Positions 57,810-64,000 of a DNA stretch of 64,000 bases are shown piece by piece. A program made the position numbers and the translations under genes. Source of the DNA: Anthostomella pinea. Its lineage: Eukaryota > Ascomycota > Sordariomycetes > Xylariales > Xylariaceae. Numbering within the stretch: position 1 is the first letter of the stretch; the number at the start of each line of letters is the position of its first letter. The stretch lies in NCBI GenBank assembly GCA_963556695.1, contig CAUWAG010000003.1, positions 3,720,001 through 3,784,000 on the forward strand, in the 5' to 3' direction. The notes beneath the pieces were generated by a model. The model saw only the letters and a list, made by a program, of their open reading frames with translations, did no database searches and was not told the origin of the DNA.

Positions 57810-59228
57810 CTACCCTCTTATCATGGACTCTGGATTTCGCCCGCATCCTCGACCGCTGGCTTTATCTACACATGCATGGTGCTCGAGGCGCGGCTGCGTC
57901 CTTTCATCCTCGCCATCCACCCGCTCAAGAAGTTGGGTTCCGGCCGGTGGTCGAGGTAGACATGCCCCCCTAGCCCGGTCCTGGCCCTTGGATCGCCAAA
58001 GTTTCGGGGCACCGTCTTGCTGGGAAACATTCCTTGGATCTTGCTCGTGATGCGCCGTGCTCGGCTGACTGTGACCGGGGTGTGACTGTACACCAAACTC
58101 GTTCATGTGGCCCGGGTATTGCTGGCCTGCAGGTCCTTGCCCCATCTGCTGCCAACCTTGCCCCTGCGGCGCCATTAGATTCGGATTTGGCATGTTTGGA
58201 TGCTGACTCCCGGGGATCGCATGGTATGCGGCGCGCGAGCTCATGTTCTGCCAGACTTGGCCTTGGCCCGGCGGGATCATTTGCGGCGTGCTACCCATGG
58301 GTTGAGAGGGCGCAAAGCCATGATTGGGTTGGTACCCCGGTCCCATCGGTTGACCGTAGTAAGCTGGGTTGAAAGACGGCACGCCACCCATTCCTTTTCC
58401 GCTTGGCTTCTGGAACATCTGAGTTGGTCCTTGAAAATTCGCTGGTGTATTCCCACTCGGTACAGACGGCGTCTCCCTCGTCGAGAGAGGGTTCATTTTC
58501 GGCGCAGTGGGGTCTTTGGTCTTCGCGCGTAGGGATTGCTCATAAGCTCGCTCGTCTGCATCGGCACCGTATATATCCTTCAGGTATTCCATGAAGCCGA
58601 GGTAAGCATCGGACACGGTTTGGAAGTGCTTGACCTCTAGATCGATGACAGCGCCTGGATCTAACACCGCCTGGTGGTTTCCCCCTTGGGCTTCGAACTC
58701 CGCCAACGCTAGGGCCGTTTGACAAGCGTTGCGGACCTGGCGTCCGTTCCATCTGGCCTTCGGATAGTCCCGCCAATATTGGGAAGCAAAGACACATATC
58801 TGTACCTCATTGAGCCTGAGATTTCGGGCCCTCCTAAGCAGTCGATCTTTGATACGTTTGAGGTTCAGCTCAAAAACAGCCACAGTTGAAATGTCATTGA
58901 GAAGAGGATAATGTAGACTCATGTGAATTCGAGAGGCGAAGGCCTAATCGAAATCGCCCACTCTGTTGCTTGTGAGAAATAGGATTCCCGAGTAGTATTC
59001 CAAAACCCGAAGGAAGACTTGGTTGTGTTAGAAGGGATAACCGACGCGTAAGATACGGGTCTTAGGGCTTACCAGATACCATGCCATTTCGCATATGATC
59101 CGTTGGTGTTCTTGCAGAGAGGAAGACGTTCGCTTCGTCCAGTAAGAGAATGCAGTCCCATCTACTTGCAAGCGTAAAGTTTTTCTGTAGAGATTTTTCA
59201 ACGTCGCTGGCCCATGTCCCAAGATCAC
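57810..59228 (-). pseudogene. AAA ATPase C-terminal half, without Walker A
   Basis: The first recognisable exon begins GDLGTWASDVEKSLQKNF and contains Walker B WDCILLLDEANVF. An intron (GTAAGC to CAAG, about 59078 to 59019) leads to VLEYYSGILFLTSNRVGDFD, the sensor-1 region. An in-frame TAG then follows where the family has Glu, before AFASRIHMSLHYP. The remainder (from 58922) holds the arginine/sensor-2 region RWNGRQVRNACQTALALAEF and a Gln/Gly/Pro-rich tail. The Walker A loop that should precede GDLGT is not found; the DNA upstream is unrelated. It resembles the large fungal AAA proteins of unknown role. It is broken at both the front and the stop codon. Confidence 0.8.
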
Positions 59229-59710
59229 CTGTGTAAAGCGTCAGTCCATACATGGACGCTTGGAAGTACAATGTACATGGTGACAGTCTTTACCGCAAAT
59301 AATCTGGAACAGTAGTTTCTGGAAATATGCCGCTGCACGTTCTGGGGACGCGTCAGTTCACGAGGCAAGACGTCATTTGAAGTGCCCACGCACCTGCTGT
59401 ACTCGTCCTCGTCTTCACCTGAAGCGAGATGGGGGGAAGTTGGAAAGCAGCAACAGCACCCCAGCTGCGGGGTCATCGGGAGGCTGCAAGTAATGCTGTA
59501 GCGTTTCTGCGTGCGCCAACAGCCACCACGCCACCTCCTTAAAGACACATCATGCATGGGCCTGGCACAGATGTAACCTCACACGGGCAGCTGCATAGCG
59601 AACCCCTCCTTTGCTTTCGACAGCCGATACATCTGACTTACTCAACAACAAGGCTCCTGTCGAACGTCACTCATAAAACGTCAGAACCTTGATCATGAGC
59701 TTTGAATTCC
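59229..59710. other. Intergenic region
   Basis: Separates the AAA remnant from the NLR-like gene. No homologous start of the ATPase is visible here. It must contain the promoter of the downstream plus-strand gene. Confidence 0.5.
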
Positions 59711-60503
59711 ATGTCTGCCCCAGTGAACCAAGCGGCTAGACTTGAACGACAGTCCCCGGCCGTTGACTTCATCGACAACCGCATGCATGCGTATCACAGG
59801 TTCTTCTCGAACCCTCCAACTATATACGATCCCGTACTCAGGGCATACGTGCCAATTACACTGTCCAACTCCACGATGCAGTCTCAAGTTGCTATATCAT
59901 CCAAATCAACCCTCGATGCGAGACCGGTTCCGCCTCCGTCGGAAGCAATGCTGTTCTGGGCTAGCATCTTTCCACCTGCTATGAGTGCTATCACGACATG
60001 GTACCCGAAGGAGCCGAATGGTAGCCTCGAACACGGCACCAGTATCCGATCCTCGACGAACTGGTCCGAAGTGTACCTCACCCTCCAGTCTGCCCAGGAG
60101 AGATTTGAGCAGCCTAAGGGGTTTCCAGGCAAGCTGAAACGGTGCTTCCGAAAAGTCGTCGAAAACACGCAGCCAGTCCAGCAGATCATGCCGTTTATTC
60201 CAGACGGTGCATACACTTCGCCGGTGCTTGGCGCGTTGGAGATAATTACGGTGGTAGGTGAACCCCCTAAACACCAAATAGAGCAGTGACTCTGATTCAA
60301 AATGAAGGCAGCGAAACGCATCATTGAATTACGGGATGACGTCTCAGACAGCCTGGAAAATCTCGAACGCCACTTCGGGGATATAGAGACGTACCTAGCC
60401 ATGTTTCCGAATGATCAAAACATTATCAGTGCGTCGATCCAGATGGTCTCATCGACGTTGAAGGCAGTAGAAGAGGTCATCAGCTACTTCACTATGAACG
60501 CTG

Positions 60504-60683
60504 GTATGTTGGTCACCCTCCTCTTTGTTGATCACCTTTTTCTTTGTTGACCAAACTTAAATTTGTTGGCCACGATTCTCTTTGTTGACTACCCTTCTCT
60601 TTGTTGACCACCCCACGCTTGAAAATTGCCTTACGCGCAAGGTCTCCAGGCCATTAGTCCCATAATTTTTGCTTTACATATAG
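60504..60683 (+). repeat. Long intron with degenerate TCTTTGTTGACCAC repeats
   Basis: This 180-nt intron of the NLR-like gene is the longest of its introns. It holds five imperfect copies of a unit around CTTTGTTGACCAC (about 60520-60615). The repeats probably expanded the intron. Confidence 0.75.
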
Positions 60684-60926
60684 AAACCAAACTTATATCT
60701 GCCTTGTTCAACGGCGAGGAATACCAGATCGCCTTGTCCGAGAGTACCAAGCAGATTGGAGCTAGCAGCCAGTTCCTCCTTACACAGGCACGCAGCTCAA
60801 ATATGTATCAAAATCGGCAGACACTAGAGATTGCGCACAACAGTAAGACCGCTTGATCGTGTTGTTGTTCGTCTCTACTGACTACCTCCCATAGACTCTT
60901 CGACCCTAGTTCAAGTAATGGACACG

Positions 60927-61031
60927 CAGCAACAACTAGCCGACGGGCAGCAGCAACTAGCCGACGGGCAGCAACAACTTGCCGATAGGCATCAACAGCT
61001 GGCCGATGGGCATCAAAAGCTGGCTGATGGG
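60927..61031 (+). repeat. 21-bp coding tandem repeat (QQLADGQ heptads)
   Basis: Five 21-bp units code the heptad QQQLADG with small changes (QQLADR, HQQLADG, HQKLADG). The period of seven with Leu at a fixed place predicts a coiled coil. Copy number could vary between strains. Confidence 0.92.
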
Positions 61032-62026
61032 CAGAACGAGATGATGTCCCTGCTCGAGCAGCTCTATCATGGTGTTCTTCATGGCTTTCGGCAACAGCAG
61101 CGTAAGAGATAAACCCATTACCTTCGTGCGCATTGTCTGAACCGCACATGTAGGAGAAATGGACCAGCTTAGGCAACAGACGCTCCATATGGCCGCGCAC
61201 GTCAACACGTATCAATCCCACTTTACCGAGAGCTTCCCCAACGAGCAGCAAGCTCAGGTCACTTATGGGGGTCTGCTCACTTTGCTCAACGTTCCCGAGA
61301 TCGAGATAAGCAACTTCAATCATATCATTCAATATCAGCATAAGATCCCGGCCGATGACCGAGGTCGCGCTGAGCGAGTCCTCCGAACTCCCCAGTTTGC
61401 TTCGTGGGCTTCGGCACCGCAATCGAGCGAACTGCTCGTCCACGGAAACTTCATCGGCACACTACATCTCCGGCTCATCCCTATTCTGCTGTTCGTTCCT
61501 GCAGACAATAAAGCAAACGGGTCGGTTCTTAAGCATCGCGTACTTCTGTGGGCGGCACATGGACGAGGGCGATGCATCGACCGGCTGTCGGGGAATGATC
61601 CAGAGCTTGTTATCGCAGCTTCTAAGGCAAAATCATTTGGGCATGACACTCCTGGCCCGCAATGCCAGCCTCAATCTGGTGAGGTATGGCGATCTGAAGC
61701 AGCTGTGTGCCCTCTTTGGGACTTTGATGCATCAACTACCCCTGGGCGTCCCCCCAGTCTTCTGCATAATAGATGGCATCAAGTACTATGAGCGAGAACA
61801 GTGGCTTGATGACATGGTCGAAGTGTTGAGGTACTTGCTGGACCTCAGGCTTGATACTAGCCTGCGGTGCATCTTCAAGATATTGATCACCAGCCCTTCT
61901 GAGACAAGAATGGTGCGGCAGGCCATGCAAGAAAATTGCATCATCTCAATGGCGTCGGTTCCGCGAACTGGACAGGCTTACAGCCAGCGGGGCGTTGCGA
62001 GGCAGGTCATGAATACCCTGGGCTAG

Positions 62027-62764
62027 GGTCTTGGAATATGGACAGACTCAGCGGATACCGTCGAAAATAGAGAAGATCGCCTCCAGCAGCTTGACCCGAA
62101 TCCCCGTGGGAAAGACCAGGCCCATGCAGATAGCAATGCAGGACTGCTGCCACTTCCGAACATCGCGGGACGTATAGTACGACGTGGCAGGCTCCGCATT
62201 CTGAGCCCTGGAAGGAGACTATGCGCACACTTCGGTTGGCCGTCGGTAGTCGCCGGGAGCTGTGACTGTGATTCGCGCGTAGGCAGTTGGTCGACAGCGC
62301 CCGAAAAAAACGGTGCGCGATGGGCAGGTGGTATCATACAGGGCGAACTATGGTGATGGCGATGTTAATGCTGTCTGTCTGCGACGTCGGTTGGCCTAGG
62401 GTTACTAAGAAGTCCACCACGGTTTGATTTAAAAGAAGCCGAAAGTCACGCTGGAAAGAATTTGTGTCAAGAAACGCAATCCCATGCCTCGAGCCTGTTT
62501 ATCCAGAGCATGACTAGTACTGGTCTTTGCTCGATACTTTGTGGTAAGTTATGTTTGACATAGGTTGATAATACATAGGGCAACTTGTGAGATCAAATAT
62601 TAATGAAGACCCTGCGGCTTCCTCTTTCAAAGTCCTCCAACCAATATATGCAACTGTGTCGCTGAAGGTAATCTATCTAATGAGCGTTCGGGGATGTCGC
62701 GGCTATCGTACATTGGGGCCCACACAGTGGTGCTGATACAGCATTGTCATCACGAGACGACAAT
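62027..62764. other. Intergenic region
   Basis: The 738 bp between two converging genes show no recognised family. Confidence 0.5.
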
Positions 62765-63515
62765 CTACCATGTACCAAATGCACATTCAAACCTCTCACT
62801 ATCTTCCTCAAACTCATCATCATCAGATGCGTAGGCCGATTCCTCAAAGTCGATGATCCAGACATCATTTCCCCTCACAAGGAAATTATCTGTCTTGAAG
62901 TCTTCCCCTAAGACAATCCCCTGAGCGTGTAGAGCATTCAATTTGTTCCGACAAATATTCGCTTGCGGCATATTGGGCTCGATTGCGCTCTCAATAAACT
63001 TGAGAAGGATGCCGACCACTTTCCCGCCGTCAGTGACAAGTGCCTTGAACTCAGGTGCAATCGGTTTTCCCTCGAGTCCCTTGTAAATATCGACTTCGTT
63101 CTCTAGGAAATGCTCTTGTCGATAGACTTTCAGAAGGAGCCAGCCGCGGATGCTTCTGGTATGAGCCAGGTAAACCTCTGACTGTTTCGTATCGACATCG
63201 TCGGAATCGTACTGCACGCTCGCGTGTGGGCCCCGGAGCTGGCGGTATTTGGTGATGTCGCGCAGTCCGATCTTTGGCTTGCCGCGCCAGTCGACACCTC
63301 GAGTCGACAGGTCGCCTCTGGCATCCAAGCTGACATGAGCATCTGTGTTGGATACCGACCTGGCCTTGAATTACAGAGTCAGCAATGCGACTCTCAAGTT
63401 GCTAGGCTGAGGTGAATGTCTTGGTTCGCGCTCGGCGAAAATGTGTTTATCTACTCACCGCAACCAGACCTTGGAGGCCGAGTAGGCCAGTATAAATGAT
63501 CGTTTCAAGGTGCAT
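62765..63515 (-). CDS. Kinase-like protein with predicted signal peptide
   Basis: Two exons (63515-63459 and 63364-62765) give 218 residues through a GT-AG intron at 63365-63458. Exon 1 codes MHLETIIYTGLLGLQGLVA, a probable signal peptide with a cut near VAA. Exon 2 is a small kinase-like domain: LLLKVYRQEHFLENEVDIYK supplies a candidate Lys and Glu, LHAQGIVLGEDFKTDNFLV is the catalytic loop, and VWIIDFEESA takes the place of DFG. The loop has Glu where most kinases have His or Asp, and the DFG Gly is replaced. It ends in an acidic tail. The secreted location is unusual for a kinase fold and depends on the short exon 1 being right. Function unknown. Confidence 0.72.
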
Positions 63516-64000
63516 CTTGTTGGAGACGATGTCTGATAGTAGACGTAGGTGTAGAAAATAGTGGTTTTACTAGGGCTTGGTCTCGCGTAGATTTGTCGTT
63601 TTCGCTCTTGAGTTGGCCTGGTGAACATCGTTCCATAACATAAATGATATCCAACATGGGCTGAGTGGTACCTCTTATATATGGCATCCACTCCCTAAGT
63701 TCCGTTCTATAACACCTTGGAACTTCCATTCCAAGTCGCTCAGCCTCTGGCCGCCGATCATTCTATTTTCAACGTAGGAGTATACAAAAGCGGAACGACT
63801 GTATCTTTCTCTGATGGCTACATAGGCAGCACTGGGACTTCCGCGTCGTTGGACGCGGAGATATCCGACAGTGGAACAAATATGACTTAATTGGGTACCT
63901 ACCTAGGCAGCGGTTTAGTCAATCTTTCGCCACAGGAGTTGAACAGCTTTGTCTTCATCTAATGCCTACTTAGGCAGCAGTAGGTAGCGGTGGAGGATTG
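63516..64000. promoter_or_regulatory. Upstream region with three CTACNTAGGCAGC motifs
   Basis: CTACATAGGCAGC (63818-63830), CTACCTAGGCAGC (63899-63911) and CTACTTAGGCAGC (63966-63978) differ only at the fifth base and lie 81 and 67 bp apart in the same orientation. They are 300-460 bp upstream of the kinase-like gene and may also serve a gene beyond the window edge. This could be a repeated binding site or a decayed short repeat. Confidence 0.6.

Larger units (their letters stand above)
59711..62026 (+). pseudogene. NLR-like fungal protein with coiled-coil repeat, one frame break
   Basis: Start MSAPVNQAARLER at 59711. GT-AG introns at 60254-60307, 60504-60683, 60843-60894 and 61102-61153 keep frame and join GALEIITV to AAKRIIELRDD, TMNA to ETKLISALFNGEEYQ, IAHN to SSTLVQV, and QQQ to REMDQLR. 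The N-terminal half matches the helical start domain of fungal NLR-like (STAND-associated) proteins. A heptad repeat follows. The C-terminal half (FLSIAYFCGRHMDEGD, MIQSLLSQLL, FCIIDGIKYYE, FKILITSP) is an NTPase-like domain in which I see no canonical Walker A. One frame break lies near 61450 between LLVHGNF and YISGSSLF. Such proteins act in non-self recognition in fungi; this role is inferred. If the break is an assembly error, the gene is intact. Confidence 0.65.

Noticed and set aside
1..64000. CRISPR arrays, bacterial operons or riboswitches
   Set aside because: None seen; gene structure is fungal, and the tandem repeats found lack regular spacers.

Overview
The window is nuclear DNA of a filamentous ascomycete (Pezizomycotina). 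The signs are many short GT-AG introns (about 45-130 nt) with CTRAY-like branch points, fungal gene families (mitochondrial threonyl-tRNA synthetase, INO4-type bHLH factor, C2H2 factor, fungal P450, GMC oxidoreductase, SAT4, DHA1 transporters, NLR-like and ankyrin proteins), and transposons whose stop codons look like C-to-T / G-to-A decay (RIP). The species cannot be named from the sequence alone.

Layout. 1-2 kb: no recognisable gene. 2-11.5 kb: a conserved housekeeping block with a one-pass membrane coiled-coil protein, mitochondrial ThrRS, an INO4-like bHLH factor (3 exons), a Maf-type nucleotide pyrophosphatase and a two-finger C2H2 factor (4 exons). 13-23.4 kb: a transposon island. It holds a Tc1-like element and a Fot/pogo-like element that abut and share one TA, then AT-rich RIP-like DNA around a third (pogo-type, zinc-knuckle) transposase, a truncated LTR, and an internally deleted element with inverted repeats of about 145 bp. 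24-31 kb: small single genes, namely a conserved small protein, a secreted LT/pertussis-like ADP-ribosyltransferase, a luciferase-family flavin monooxygenase, a tautomerase-like protein and a transporter fragment. 31.6 kb: a solo LTR with perfect 5-bp target duplication.

33-47.5 kb: the most interesting part. A cytochrome P450, a GMC oxidoreductase and a class II (DxDD) diterpene cyclase look like the core of a diterpenoid gene cluster. The P450 is separated from the other two by a complete but inactivated 5.58-kb Tad/I-like LINE, which has a 14-bp target duplication and landed about 150 bp upstream of the P450 start. The cyclase lacks a class I domain and runs into a leucine-rich, F-box-like fragment. 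A SAT4 C-terminal fragment lies 6 bp beyond the GMC stop codon.

49.9-64 kb: a secreted HExxH metallopeptidase, then mostly decaying genes. These are a fructosamine/ribulosamine-3-kinase pseudogene, an F-box/ankyrin gene with three frame breaks, a DHA1 transporter fragment with an internal deletion, an AAA ATPase lacking Walker A, an NLR-like gene with a 21-bp coding repeat and one frame break, and an apparently intact kinase-like protein with a predicted signal peptide. The right half therefore looks like a fast-evolving accessory region next to a stable block on the left. All intron positions are read by eye from splice signals and frame continuity; no database or transcript was available.
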